Part shown: positions 1 through 13,400 of the stretch, piece after piece
Numbering within the stretch: the first letter of the stretch is position 1
Layout of the letters: each line of letters opens with the position of its first letter
DNA from: Membranipora membranacea
Lineage: Eukaryota > Bryozoa > Gymnolaemata > Cheilostomatida > Membraniporidae
Direction of reading: 5' to 3'
Length of the DNA: 60,000 nt
Assembly: GCA_914767715.1 (NCBI GenBank)
Contig: OU612073.1
Location: 2,234,001 to 2,294,000, forward strand
Position numbers and translations under genes: made by a program
Notes under the pieces: model-generated
Databases searched by the model: none
Told to the model about the DNA's origin: nothing
What the model saw: only the letters and a program-made list of their open reading frames with translations

Positions 1-310
1 ACATAGAGGACTCTCTCATCACAATCAAAATCCAGTATTCAGTCACTAGAGGGTTTGTCACTGAATTCTGAAGGGGGTACTGAGTCATAAACAAATTTGT
101 AAAACTGTCACTCAGAGAAATAAGCATCACTTTTTTTCACACACAAGTCAATGGTTTACACAAAATGCCACTACAAATGCACTAAAAAACTGTGCACTAA
201 TATGAAAACATTGATGAATAGACGCTTTAATAAAGATTGAAGCTTATCATTAGAGAAATACAGTTAGTAAGTTGTATTTTGTGCCAGCTTCTATCCGATT
301 TAGTACTCAG
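1..310. repeat. Diverged direct repeat, copy 1
   Basis: This stretch recurs at 2243-2515 in the same orientation. Shared blocks in the same order include a start resembling CATAGAGGAC, a CACTGAGT block, ACAAATTTGT, a TATGAAAACAT block, a run resembling AAACGCTTTAATA, and AGCTTATCAT. The copies differ by many substitutions and small indels. They could be ends of an old element or a local duplication. No reading frame is shared and I see no protein-coding signal between them. Confidence 0.6.
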
Positions 311-2242
311 ACTGCAACGTTATCATGCATTCAATTTGTTCCTTCCTGATTGATAGTGTAATGTCACAAATTTGCTTACTATTTGTCACTCACTTTGAAT
401 ATTGTGTGAGATCAGAGTCTGCTCGATGGATTCGATTTGATCACCTCATTGATATCACCGGATAAGAGGACTGCTATAATATTGAGTACATTAGGAGCAC
501 ATTGTAGAGGTTTTACAGTACAGCTCCTATAATATAAAACACATCTAGGCATACACAAATTGCTGAGTGCTCCTTTATTAGAATATCATGACAAAGTTTG
601 ATGGACTATGTTGGTCAAACGAGATGGGTTATGGTGACACTTTCATATGAAAACTCAGTTCCCTCGGAGCAGCCCTTGAGAAATACAACAGATTGATTAT
701 ATATATAATGAGCTATCACATATTCAACTTTTGATCATAACATATATCTGAAGTGTTACTGTCAGCGCACAAGAAACTGTTGTGGCTATTTTAGGTCTGC
801 ATCATTTAAGGCAGGATAGCAAGAATTTCTTGGAACTCAAATGGATTGCACTGCCGTTTGACAAATTCTAGCCAGCAGATTTTTTATAGACAAGACACCA
901 AAATAGAAAGAGCCCAGTTTCATCCCATATTGTCGCCGGGGGAGCGGTAACTCAAGGTTTGGTACAGTAAAACTTAGAGTAATCAAGCTCTCTGGTCAGA
1001 GATCTGATAACTCCTAAGTATAATTGGTACTGAGACATTTAAATCTCATCTCTGTTACCAAAATATTTTGAGCAAGAAAGGGAAAAGAAATCTGCTGATA
1101 ACTCAAACACTCTTTATACAAACCTCTAATCAGTGATGGTCTGCAGCAGTATATTATAGCCAGTCATGGCCAATCAAAGATACACAGACACAAATCAGTA
1201 CTGCCTGAGTTATGTAATCCAGTAAGGCTGGTGCTGCAGGTAGGATGGGGGGGGAGATGCACCACCCACAGTCTTAGCTTCTATCCGAATCACTTGCTGA
1301 TAATAAACGTTAGGCTCTGCTTATTTCATGAATTGCTTCAGTTTACTGTAAAGTTAAAAAAAGACGGAAAGTATTTAGATTTGGATTGTCACAGAGACTT
1401 GGATTGTTCTACTAAGGTTTTGCTCGGGGTTGACTAAAGAACTAGTGTGCCACTAAATGGCCATTAACCATATCAACAAACTATTGAACATAACATCAAG
1501 TGGATTCTACTGCTACCCACCGATATTATACTCTGCATGGCCAATATTCAGTCAAATGTCGGTGCCATCCAAGCATATCATTTATTTAATCTACTGAGAA
1601 AATAGAAAATCTGCATTGCGGATAACTATAGTAATTGTTGTATCAAATGATTCAGTCATTTTCAGCAGATTCTACATGACCTGGAGAGACAGATACTCTG
1701 AGTCTGGCCTGAGAACCAGGACACGTATTGAGCATCATAATCTACCCAGGTACAAGATGGATTACAGGGAAGGGTAACTCCAAATTGAGATAATTTAAGA
1801 AGTGCAGCGATGAACCCGTAACCCTAGCTAGTAGTAGTAACTATGGGGAGTAAAGCCTGACTAGACTAACATTATCAGGATATATTGGAGGACAAACAGA
1901 CCCAAAAATCGGTTGAGTTCATATGTACTTATACATCTTGATAGCCCTGAAGATAACTAATGAGTTATACTGATAGTCTGCCTCAGTATCTTTACATGAT
2001 AATTATCATGAAGCTGAGATGAGAATTGGAAGATATCACCATTAATTGTAATGTTAACCTCTAACCTGAGTGTTTTATACTTTGAGAAGATCGAGTTAAG
2101 GGAAGGTACAAGTAATTCTCTAGAAACATGATATTATAATGTCTCTGTTACTATCATTTTTGGTTGGTGTAAGTGAAGTGTAGTGAAATAGGCATATAAT
2201 TATTAATTAAGACTGATAGTAAAAGAGAAAGACAAGTCTGCA

Positions 2243-2515
2243 TGCATAGAGGACACTCTCGTCACAATCAAACAGTAACTAGTGGGTGATTTTCTGGATT
2301 ATGAAGGAGACACTGAGTTAAAAACAAATTTGTTAAATTGCCGGAGAAACATGAGTCAATGGTGACATACCAAATGACACTGGAAATGCCCTTATAGTGA
2401 TCGCTTAGTATGAAAACATGGATCAATAAACGCTTTAATACAAATTGTAGCTTATCATAAGAAGCACAATCAGTTATACTTTGGGTCAGTTTTTATCTGA
2501 TTTTAGATTTGGCGC
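2243..2515. repeat. Diverged direct repeat, copy 2
   Basis: Second copy of the sequence at 1-310, in the same orientation and shortened by deletions. The 1.9 kb between the copies has no recognisable open frame. If they were long terminal repeats, internal retroelement genes would be expected, and none is visible. Confidence 0.6.
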
Positions 2516-5500
2516 TGGCTGACAGACCTAAAACTCAGGTAAGATATCATAGAAATATTAAAATTGGATGTCATACACTATAATCGAAATGATGAACAAA
2601 GTAAAAAGGTCCACCAGGAATAAGACTTAGCGCTCAGACGGCTGTATAAACATATTAATTAAACATGTTATCTTGTAGTCCTTCTCTATAGTTCATGTCA
2701 GAGCATCAGTCATGCTTGGATCTCATTTCATACCCTCTCTCACAGTGTGTACTATCTATGCTTCACCTTATTATGATTATGATTATTATTATGATCAGAG
2801 TTTACGACATACATGAGTGTACAGTGTACTGTAAACAGACTACACTAACACAAAGGTACAAGGATAGAAAGATATAGAGAGATCATTTATATCGGCACAC
2901 TGATTGTTAATATATCGCTGATTCATTTATTGTCAGGGCTGAAGAGGGAAGATGAGGTTTTAGGGATGCCTGTATTCTTTTTTTTTGGTATTTCCTATAT
3001 TTGGTACTAGCTGCTTTCAAACTATCTATCATATCTAAAAGTTCACTTACCAAACAGGCAAGATAGCAAGGCTAGGACGTCCTAGTGTCCGACTAAATCA
3101 GCTGAAGTTATAATAAGTCTGCGGTATCTCAGTCAATCTTTCATCTCAAGCTTGATGATGTCATCAGTCTCTGGTATAACTGTATCTGGTTTTCAGCACT
3201 CAGCACTCACCTGACTTTAATAAGTAGATAGAACTATAAAACAATCATCACCTACTTCATCTTAGAAGAAACAGAACAGAAGCGCTTGCCTGACTGACAT
3301 AGTATCAAATATATTATGTGTCTAGTAAGCAGTCCTGTTCTACCGCATGACTATGGAGTCGACTGAACTTAGGCTATCTTAGGTATTTGTAGATAATTAA
3401 AGAGCGGACAATTCATAAATAACAATTAATTATTGCCATAATCAGATTGACAACCATTTGAATCTCACTTCAGTGATGGCATGTGATAATATTCCGCTGA
3501 CTGTTGTTCTGACATACTATGAGCTTACCTGAGTGGATGGTTGGTTAGTAGACGGGCATCTGATGAGAACGTCTGATTAGTAGAATCGGCGTCTGGTGAT
3601 ATTATTCTTCTCGCCATCTCATAATTAGTAGTTAAACATCTCTTTATGTCTGCGTAACCAAGGAGTTTGTACCCTGTAACACCTGTGGGTATAAGCAGCA
3701 GTCTTCATTTGAGGGTTCTGTTCTGTTGAAATAAAACAAAGCAAGCCTTAACCACCATAAACAAGAGTACGAACCGTATGAATATAGACAAGACATTCTC
3801 ATTTGTAGATAGGGATGAGGATATCGGGGACTGTATTTAGTGGAACAAAACAGCTCAGAGAAAAACAACTACTGATATTTTCCCATCATCCACTGTTAAA
3901 GTACTTCATGGCTGCCACTGATGATGGGAGACATCATATGCTTTTCAAATGTTGATCAAAAGCTTCAGAGAGTGCGTAAGTTTAAAAAGGATAATTACCA
4001 TGTACCACTGAATATTGCATACTTACTAACTTGCTACTTGTAGATATATCACCATCTTCTTTGTACAAGCTATCAGTACTATGACAAAACCGTCTCTCCA
4101 TTTAACATTCCAGTACGTCAACACTGGGTCATAGGTCAGTACCAGCCGCCATCTTAGCCAGCCACTGCGGGTCCTACCAGGTGGTAGGTTGTCCCTTAGC
4201 TTAGCTTAGCTGATGATGGAGCTATTTTGATAGAACTAAGTCCTGCAATGAGGAATCAAGAGATGCCCATAGTTGGTCTGTGGGGAGTCAAGTAGTTGCT
4301 GATGTCAGTCGCGACTTCTCCATAGTGCATGGTTCGGAACATGCTGAGTCTGCGGAACTCACGCATTGTGGGTAGGTAATGTTTTCAACAATAATATCAT
4401 GTATTCTCAGAAGATTGGCATAGTTTGAGATAGAATAACAGACACCCTCAAAATGTACATTGTCATATGTAATGCCCAGATCAGGGTATGCCTACAATAA
4501 AAATACTTGCCTATACATAATATATGTGTAGCCTGTTAATGAGTTGCTCATTAGGGGATCCCACCTTCTACACAAACAATAAAACTTGTCATTCAATGCA
4601 GGGAGATTGAAGAGGAGAATTGGGCTTTTTAGAACATATCTATTATATGAGTAGAATCACTTTGATGTATTATGCACCAATAGTCCCTCTTCTGCATGTT
4701 TTTCATAATAAGGTACCAACTGCCCATACAGTTTTCAGTAAATGCATGAAGCCTACATCATTGATTGTCTCAAACAACACTCTCACTTCCCAGAGAATTT
4801 CATGGGATTGCATGAAAAACGATGACAGTTATGTAACAGCTGGCTGACCAATTAGTCATAATAGCTATACATTATGTTTGATTACTCATTGCTTGGGCTG
4901 GGACTGGAAATAAATTTATTCTGTGATCTTGGAATTTGCCAAAAACATCAAAAATCAATTAGTCTTTGGAATTGTGTATTGCAATGAGCTGTTGTTGGTT
5001 CCCACTTCCACCTACAATCAAGCTACTAAATCTCACCAAGGTAACCTCTTTAATTGTAGTTATACTAGCTTTTTTTTAAATTTATTACTTGCTTCTTGTG
5101 CAATAAATTATTCAAACAGGAAATAACATTAAATGAACATACTTGAACCACCCTTTTTCATTAGAAGAATCTCATTGGCCAATTCATTCATTTCAAGCAC
5201 ATGATTGGCTTTATACCGGTTTCCGGTTAGCCACTGTTGAGAATCCCAATTAGCCAAAATATCTTGAAGCTGAATACAGTGAATTTCTCAACAGAACTCA
5301 TCATCCATCAGAAGTAGCATAGCCCTGTCGAAACAATATCATCCTTTTAAAGTGTTTAACTAAGGAATAAGATACTTTTTGTTAATTTTACTCTTTGGTG
5401 TAACTCATTGTCTTCACTCCTTGGTTAATTCAAGGAGTAAAACTCTTATACTCCTTTTTACCTTGAGTTTTACCTTGAGTCTTCTTCGTCTCTAACGCCG

Positions 5501-5550
5501 ACTTTGAAATCAGGACTTAAGAAACATTTTGCCATTAATCGGTTTATCGG
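2516..5550. other. Intergenic, no gene recognised
   Basis: Short open frames here (60-75 codons) show no conserved domain, exon-like splice pairs or compositional signal. The only structure I can support is the dispersed repeat at 4350-4520. Confidence 0.5.
4350..4520. repeat. Dispersed repeat, also at window end
   Basis: About 170 bases starting near CTGCGGAACTC and running through GTGGGTAGGTAATG to GCCTATACATAATA recur at 59828-60000 with roughly 90 percent identity by eye, same orientation. No coding capacity is visible. The second copy cuts into an exon of gene B, which shows that the repeat moves or was copied. Confidence 0.8.
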
Positions 5551-5639
5551 TCCGGGTCAATATCAAGGTCAAGCAAATGAACAGCTAGTACTTAGGTTGC
5601 ACCCAATGGACGAAGCAACGGGCTGTCGATTGGTAGCGT

Positions 5640-6890
5640 GTTCCATTCTTTTGCAGTTCTTATGAAGAACAATTGCTGGTAGTGGAGCGTATTACATTAG
5701 TGTGCGGAATGTAGTACTGATGTTGGTGCTTTTGTGCTGAGCTTGATGATGTAAGCTGCATATGGCCTGAGCCTTGCGACACCCCGGAGGTAACAGCTGC
5801 TTCAGATGATTCCTCTCCGTCTACGACTATCTTCTGGACACGGTTAGTTAGAAAGTCGTCAATCCATGCTATTATTCGGAATGAGACTCCTAGGTTTGAC
5901 TGTTTTGTGAGAAGTTTTTGGTGATTTACCTTATCGAAAGCTTTACTGAAATCTAAGACGCATGCCTCAGTTTCATGGCCTTGATCCAGGTTATGTGATA
6001 TGTCTGCAACCAGTACTATCAGCTGCTTTTCACAGCTTCTGTTTTTACGGAAGCGGTGTTGGTGTTTGTAGAAGAGGTCTTGAGTTTCTGCGAAGTTCAT
6101 GAGGCGGCTGGTTATGATGTGCTCCATCACCTTACTGAGAACACATGTGAGGCTGATTGGTCGGTAGTTCTGTGGTAGGTATCTTTCACCCTTCTTGAAA
6201 ACAGGACACACAATAGCGCTCTTTCAATCCGCAGGTACAGCTCCTTTGTTGAGAGAGTTCTGGAACAAGCTGGTTAATGGTCCAGTAGTGGGTTCTTGTT
6301 GGTTCTGTGATGTGCTGTGTTAGACCGAAGTCATCCAACAGGTCACTGAATTCGTGGTGGAGGAAGGTAAGTTTAGTTCCGCCTTTCAGTGAGATATCAG
6401 ACCAATCAAAGCCAGGGAGGTTGAAGTCACCAGCAGTGATATAGGAGTTAGGGCGTTTCTTCTTAGATAACCGGGTTAGGGATTCTCTGAGGTTCTCAGT
6501 GAATGTTTTGTCTACTATGTTGGGTCTATAACAAGCCGCAATATAGATGTCACGGTGGCGTAAACAATTGACACTTACCCAGAGTATCTCAGCCTTTGTC
6601 TTAATACTCACAGAGGTGCTAGTGATCGATGAGTTGATGGCAACTAGTTCCCCTTCTCCACTCCCAGTTGTCCTATCCTTTCTGTATATTGTGTATGAGT
6701 CGCTTTCCAGTTCTGAATCAGCTATGGTATTATTGAGCCAGGTCTCAGTGGCTATCACGATGTCAGGTTTTGTGGTCTCGAGTAGGTTGATCCAATTGAG
6801 TAGGTTGTGGTCTCGAGTAGGAGTTTAACGCTGTCCCAATTGAAACTCCCCGATAACATTGTGGTCGTTATTGTATTTTATGTAGAATTG
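5640..6890 (-). mobile_element. Non-LTR retrotransposon fragment (CR1/L2-like)
   Basis: Read on the minus strand, 6758-6290 encodes part of an AP-type endonuclease, with an ATETWL start motif and the GDFNLPG(F)DW block that carries catalytic Asp and Asn in this family. From 6211 to about 5765 follows the front of a reverse transcriptase: FKKG, NYRPISLT, an RFRKNRSCEKQL block and VLDFSKAFDKVNH, which is the first catalytic Asp region, then VTSGVSQGS. The protein then breaks off. The FADD-type catalytic box and the rest of RT are missing, and the segment between endonuclease and RT is shortened with a frame change. This is a dead, internally deleted copy. The family name rests on motif resemblance to vertebrate and invertebrate CR1/L2 elements. 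Confidence 0.85.
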
Positions 6891-7282
6891 TGGGGTCCCT
6901 TAAAGTAGTTGGACTACTCCGAAAAACGATATCTCATCTTCAGCACGGAACCAAACTCTCTGACGGAACAAACTAGTATACAGCTTGTAAAATCACATGT
7001 AAATTGTGTACATGATTATTTGGCGCCAAATTTGTTTACATTGGATTTATTTCTCATTGGTTATACATGAATGTGATCAGCCAATTGGTCAATTTGTTTA
7101 CATCACATGCCTGACATGGCGCATAAAACAAATAGCTTGGATTTTCAAATCCATTCCCTTGGTTATTGGTGTCAAGAAAACCTAAAGTTACATCTACTGT
7201 GTAAAACTACTGGGTGGCAAAAAACATCATGGAGTGAAGGTTTCCCCGAGGAGTGGTGCCTGTATCAAAGAATGTGGTGCAA
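6891..7282. other. Non-coding, upstream of CCDC150
   Basis: No gene or clear promoter element recognised. It probably holds the 5' end of the CCDC150 locus. Confidence 0.3.
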
Positions 7283-9381
7283 ATGATGAAAACAAGACTT
7301 GAAGATGTTGAGGAATCTGCAAATCAACTCACCCGACCAAGCCCAAAGTAATAACTTGAGGGTCTAAATTACAAAGAGTAGAGTTAGTAGTTGGTCTTGT
7401 AACCACAAGAATATATACTTCACTTAATTTCTAAGAGAGTGACAATCTAAAAGGTCTGAGTCAGTCACTTGCTTGCTGGTGGTGAGTTTAGCTTGATTAT
7501 ATTTAAGCAGACTTCATTGAATTGAATGGCTGGTGTGGCAGTTTCTATTTTAAGTTGACTTGGAAGTTGACTTGGAAGCAATGGACTATTTAGTATCATC
7601 AATGACCAGCTGTGACAATGGGTACATGTAGAACTATAAGACTTATGATATTCTCATGCAGAACATTTGGGTGATTCAATTAGAATATGGAAAAGTCGCA
7701 AATAACACATAAAGTTATTCGCTGCCTGTCCACCGTTTATCCAGCCCCAGATTCCGTTTCAATCAAGGAGTAATTTAGGTTGAAGTCCGTTGTCCACTGT
7801 TTATCCAGGCTACATAGCTTTTCCAGCCCCTACCCATGTTTCAATCACGGAGTAACAGGGATCTTGGATAGCTCAGTGTCAGAAGTGTCTGATTTGGGAT
7901 CATGAGTAGTACAGTAGGGAATTATCCGGTACGAAACAAAATGCCCCTGCTTGTTGATTTAATTAACCCTGGATAACTTGCCGGCAAGGTAGCCTGATAT
8001 TCTCTGTAGAGAAATGACATATTTTAGAAGAATATACATGTCTGTGATTCTTGATGTCTAGGCCTATTGAATGAACTTTTAAATTTAACCAAAATTCCAC
8101 AATTCCCTAGCCTAGATATAATTTAAAATATGTGGAATAAAGCGTTGAGCTTTCTATGTTTGTATGCACCCTCAGCATAGTGGATAAGGTCTAGACAAAA
8201 AGTTTGGGGGTTTTCAAACAAAGATAAGTAGCTGTCCAGGGTTTGTCCACAGGATGATGGAAAGATAGCGAATAAGTCTCTAATTGATACCATTCCCAGA
8301 TTAACAATCAATGTAGGGTAAATTCAGCCACTACAGATTTTTCCACGGTTTTTGTGATAAACAATCATGGTGAGGGTTTGTCTGGGAATGAATGAGACAT
8401 TCAACTTACATTAGCTCATATCTAAGGCGTCAACCTAAATCAATCTCTCAAATTTTTTTTATTCTGTTTGTAGGAAATACTTACTGCCAAGCAGCAAGGA
8501 ACAACAGACAGGTTCTCTATTTTACTTTCAAAGGTAAGGTTGATAGTATAGAGACAGTGCAGTGCCCCATTCCACCCTCCAAAAGTTTACAATGTGCAAT
8601 CAACTTATGCATGTGCATTAATGAATACAGGTTTTCCTTTCACAATAGTGCTAGGATTAATTCCAATGCACTTTTTGTTTGCAAAAAACCGACCTCACCA
8701 GCCATTGGAAGAATAAGATTCTAGTAGAAAAATGTAACTATTCAATCCCACTTCAAACATGTTTCAGTATACAGTATGATTTCAATTGAAGCAGTAGCCT
8801 ATCTTTGTTCAGATGTGTCATATATGTTTATTTGACACAGATACATGTTTATTGAGCGTAGAAGCAGTTTGTCAACACCTCAATCAATCCTAACAGCGCC
8901 GCCTTTGGACACACTGATCTGATTGGTTTAGGTTTTCCACTCTTACCTTTTTTCAATTTCCCACTAATTCAATACAACACTGTGTTTTGATACACAAGTT
9001 GCTGTGTTTTGCTGCAGACACAGAGTATGGAGACTGTATTACAAAGTCTTAATTTACAGTTTGTTAACTTGTAGACACTAACACGGCAGCCTTCTGACCT
9101 GGAGCAGAAGCTTGTTGAGATGATTGATATATACACAGATGAAATCAAGAAACTTTCCTCAGGTAAAATCAAGCTGGCACTTTCGAATGATATTCAAGTT
9201 TATGCTCTCTCAGAGTGACTTTTAATCAACTTTATCAACAATTTAGTAAGATATGACAGCATGAAAGGTTGCTCTAAACTCTTGCTCAAACTGATTGATA
9301 TAGAACTCAGACGATCGACAAAATATTGGTGAGAACTACAATCTGTTTGGTGTGTATACCCGAGAGGAGTCAATGTTAGCA

Positions 9382-9497
9382 AGAGTTAAGTTTAGCTAGG
9401 GGATGACTTAAGAGTTAAGTTTAGCTAGGGGATGACTTAAGAGTTAAGTTTAGCTAGGGGATGACTTAGGACTTAAGTTTAGCTAGGGGATGACTTA
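9382..9497 (+). repeat. 29-bp tandem repeat, four copies
   Basis: Four head-to-tail copies of a 29-base unit containing TTAGCTAGGGGATGACTTA lie in a CCDC150 intron. The first three are identical, and the last differs in its opening bases. It leads directly into a member of the GTTAGCTAGCAC dispersed family. Confidence 0.95.
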
Positions 9498-9675
9498 ATT
9501 GTAAGCTAGCACTGAATGTTGGCTGCTGAGGTGGGAGCCTATATAAAGTAAAGATTGTGAGTTGACAATGTTTTGCCTAAAGTTAAGCTGTTACAAGTAT
9601 GTGCAAGATGGCAAAAGTTTCCTCCTACCAATAACTTTACTCCTATAATATATATTTATAAACCTTTTACGAGTT
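9498..9675 (+). repeat. Dispersed repeat family GTTAGCTAGCAC, copy 1
   Basis: Shares an ordered set of blocks with 14697-14826, 20404-20520, 37336-37500 and 51640-51775: TTAGCTAGCACT near the start, GGCTGCTGAGG or a variant, CTATATAAA, then a block resembling AATGGCAAAAGTTT, and a closing CTCCTGCAAAAACTTAACTCC. This copy is diverged. No open frame is conserved, so this is probably an old non-autonomous element. Confidence 0.55.
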
Positions 9676-10394
9676 GTACCCTCATGAGGAAAAAGAAAGC
9701 AAGACAGTTAAATATAGTATATGATTTTGAAATATGTATATGAAAGGAAGTTTTTTTCTGATTTACAATGATCCTTGTCTAAAGAAATTTTACAAATGCG
9801 TTGTTAACACCTGGCAGAGGGCATTTGTGTTGTGTGTCAGGACACACCTTGCGAAACATCAAATATTACTTGAGTTTTAGCTTTTTTGGATCAAGCTTCA
9901 ATCTGGATTTATGTGTTACAGAAAACTCACACTTGAAAGCTGATAAACAGGAGGTACATGAGAAGAGGCAGTTTCTGGAGGTAGAGTTACAAAAAGCTAA
10001 ACTGGCTCTTGAAGAATCTCATAAGAACCAAGTAAGAGAGAAAAAATAAATTTCTAGTGGGCTCAGGGAAGGCAAGCAATATGTTGTATGTTAATCCAGA
10101 ACTTCATTACTTCATCACATTATTATTATTAGCTTTTCATGGCCTCAGATTTCCCATTGCCACTGTTTGTGAAGCTGGTTGAGAAAATTAAATTATTTCT
10201 TTTGTGTTTTTAGGGTGAGAAGCAAGAAATCATTTCAGCAGAAAAGAGTCGGGGAGACAACCTTCTGAAGAAAGTAGCACACTTAGATCGCCAGCTGACA
10301 GAGGAAAGACAACTTAGGTACACTTAATTAGTCTTAGTCTGCTGCTTGTTATGTCATAGTCACTGGATACAAATTTATCAGAAACCATTGCGTC

Positions 10395-10495
10395 CTCTCA
10401 TCCTCTGCATGATGATGTCACAGTGAACAGGATGTGCACTACAAGAAACAAACACTTCCTGTTCACTGTGACATCACAATGCAGAGAATGAGAGT
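10395..10495. repeat. Imperfect inverted repeat, 45-bp arms
   Basis: The left arm at 10395-10438 and right arm at 10451-10495 are near-perfect reverse complements around GATGTCACAGTGAACAGGA, with a loop of about 13 bases. It sits inside a CCDC150 intron. It may be a small foldback transposon or a precursor-like hairpin RNA, and the sequence does not decide which. Confidence 0.85.
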
Positions 10496-13400
10496 TACCT
10501 TCCCTTATTGGAGGCACTCTTTCCAACATCAATAATTCATGCCAAGTAGAGCATTGAATTTTTCTGTCATGTAAATCTGATACAACTTTATCATAAGTAA
10601 CTGCCGGACTATGCATTCATCTTTGGGTAGCCTTTACGTATGTATGAATGCATATACTAACAATAGATGTCTCTCTGTTCTAGATTTGCTTTGGATAGAG
10701 CTAATGGAGAACTTGGGCAGAGATTTGATGAGATGGAGACCTTACTCAAACAAGAACACTTAGAGGTAACCTTGGGGTCGCTTAGTCTGTTAGAGATATA
10801 GGAAGATGTCTATTTGCTCTAATAAACAACACACGTCTCACGTCTTGTTATAGTCTCGATACCCTGTGAGAAACCTTGATGTTGCTTGAGTTTTAGTTTC
10901 TGGTAGCAGTACGGTCTACGCACTGTATACTAATAGTAGATCTCTTATTATTCAAAGAGTTGGCAATTTATCCATATTTTATGCCCACTGCTTCATTATG
11001 CTGTGGATTTTTAGATCTCGTCTCAATAAGCGTCTCATGATTCATTTATTGGGGAAGGAGACCATCAAATGATGCCCCTACCTAATTGTTCCCTCTTGAT
11101 TTAATAATAAAAGTTGCAAAAAATATGGTCTTTTTCAGAGACAAGGGTGCAGAATTTAAGCAATCCACTAGTCGGTTAATTTGGCAATGTCCATAAATGT
11201 CACAAAACTCTCCGATCTTGTGAATTTTATCTACAATTATCAATGATTACCGGTATTAAAAATAATATTAACAGTTTTTATTCTTCAATTCAGACACAAA
11301 ACTTCACCACAGACTTTGTAAGAATGAAGAAAGATTTGAGTAAGAAATGTGAGGAGGTGAAATGAGAGAAGGACAGACACCGATCTATCGAACAGGAAAT
11401 GGTCACCGTCTGTCAGGAGCTCGGTGGGTTAAGCCTCATTTGATGTGTCATAGGCTTGGACATTATCGGTGTGTGTATGATAGTTTGATATTATTGATTC
11501 ACTACATGTCTCAGTCGGCCTAGTGTAAGGAAATCCTAACAAACGCAGACAAACTATGTCAGCAAATTGATTGAGGGTAAAATAACTCTATAAAGGCGAG
11601 GTATGGAAAAATTTGATGCAAATTATCAATGTTGCGCTGTGTTGAGAAGGTGGCTGACCTGATCATCATAAAACATTCTGAACTCTATTATGTATGTCTC
11701 ATAAGTTAATTGATTCAAATCAAGCATCGGTCTATGTAACAAATGCTCTTGTCCACATCTAAACTGAGTGTAAGTGGACTTAGGCGTAGAAACTTCACAA
11801 TAATTCAGGACATCTCTGAAAGCAGTTATAATTTGTTCATATACATGCATACAAACATACTGTATTGTAACTTGTCTTTGACAAAGTTTACCAATCAAAG
11901 TTATCTTATCTTATATTACTTTTGCTACTGGTTATGCTTATTCAAGTTACCCTATATTATCACAGAGACAAAAATTGGTGAGATGGAGAATATGAGACAT
12001 GAGAAAGAGAAGATAACTGATGACATGTCTGTAGTACACAATCAGTATAAACAGCTCAAGACACAGCTAGAGGTTATGCAGAACTTGTTCAACGAGTATC
12101 AGGTTAGCTTCTAAAACAGTAAAGTTTGAGCTTAGGTTGAAAAATGTGGTACCCGTCAGGTCAGGTCCCAGGCAGTTTAATTTTGGGACTAGCCTCATTT
12201 TGGAATATCCTTTTCGTATCGGTAAACTCCTACCCTTCTCGAAGCTGGCGAAAGAGAAACGCCCCACAAACAATATGCTTCAAGTTTGGGGCGGTTCTGG
12301 TATGTCAGGTTTACTTGTAGCTTATTGTAAATTATCTGCCTGCTGTTGCTTAAGTCTGGGAGGACTAGGCTATTAAGAAAGCGAAAAACGAAATTATTGT
12401 TAATCTCCCCCCAGTAATTAACCTACTTGTACTGGTTCACAGAAAGAGAAGTCACTTATAGAGGATGAGTGTACTAAGCTAAACACTCGTATTGAGGAGC
12501 TTACTGGTGAGAACTCCAAACTTTCTCAGGAGCTGATCAGATCTCAGGCTAACGATGAATCTGCCAGACTAATAGATACAAGACAAGAACTGAGACAGAC
12601 CAGCAAACAGCGAGATCAGCTCCTCACTGACAAGTTAGTCACTCGTTACTCACTAATTTTGTCCTTCATCAAAGTTCACAGTAGTATACAGTTAGCCCAG
12701 TTACACTGCCCTCATTTTCAACAAAAAACCTAACCAGTTGCGTTTGGTTCGTACAGATGCTCCCTGCAGGTGCTCGATTAAAGTATTATACGGTTGTATG
12801 CTATTTTAATTTCCCACTTTGTCCATGGTTCCACCACTAGAAGGTATATCTCTGATCATACCAGTCAATTTAGACAATCACCTACCATGTGCCTAATACT
12901 CATCTTAGATCCTGACATCTCTTTTTGAATATTGAATTGAGTTTATTTTGGTGTTAAAAACACATCACGATTTAGGTATGATCCGTATTTCTCAATTATT
13001 AAGAGGACGAATATCGAAAGGCACAAAGCTGGGCAGAATTCTTGAGGTTCTAGTTTTTGGCATGGTAAAATATCGACTATTAGTTATATAACAGCTGCGT
13101 AAAATGCGACTATCATCAACGATAAAATGTTGAACTAAATTAAAATACTCATGTCAACAAATCAGTCAACCTGATAAGTTATTGTGGCTCTGTGAGTAAC
13201 ACAGTAGAGATGATTAGGGAGTTCAAAAGAATTTCAGAGAGCTTAATGAAATCAAGCGATCCAGGGTGCTGGCAGATTTAGCCCAAACATTATCTAAGAT
13301 TTGTGTCTCTTATCTTCTCAGTCAAAGCTCCATCTCGTATCTCAAACATTAATAACAAAACATGTAGCCAAAAAGGAAATAGCAGGGCAGGTGAACGATG

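Noticed and set aside
6547-6828. Plus-strand open frame of 93 codons
   Set aside because: It is the antisense shadow of the LINE endonuclease on the minus strand.
7725-7855. Local direct repeat around TGTCCACYGTTTATCCAG
   Set aside because: Only two short, imperfect copies. Too little to call an element.
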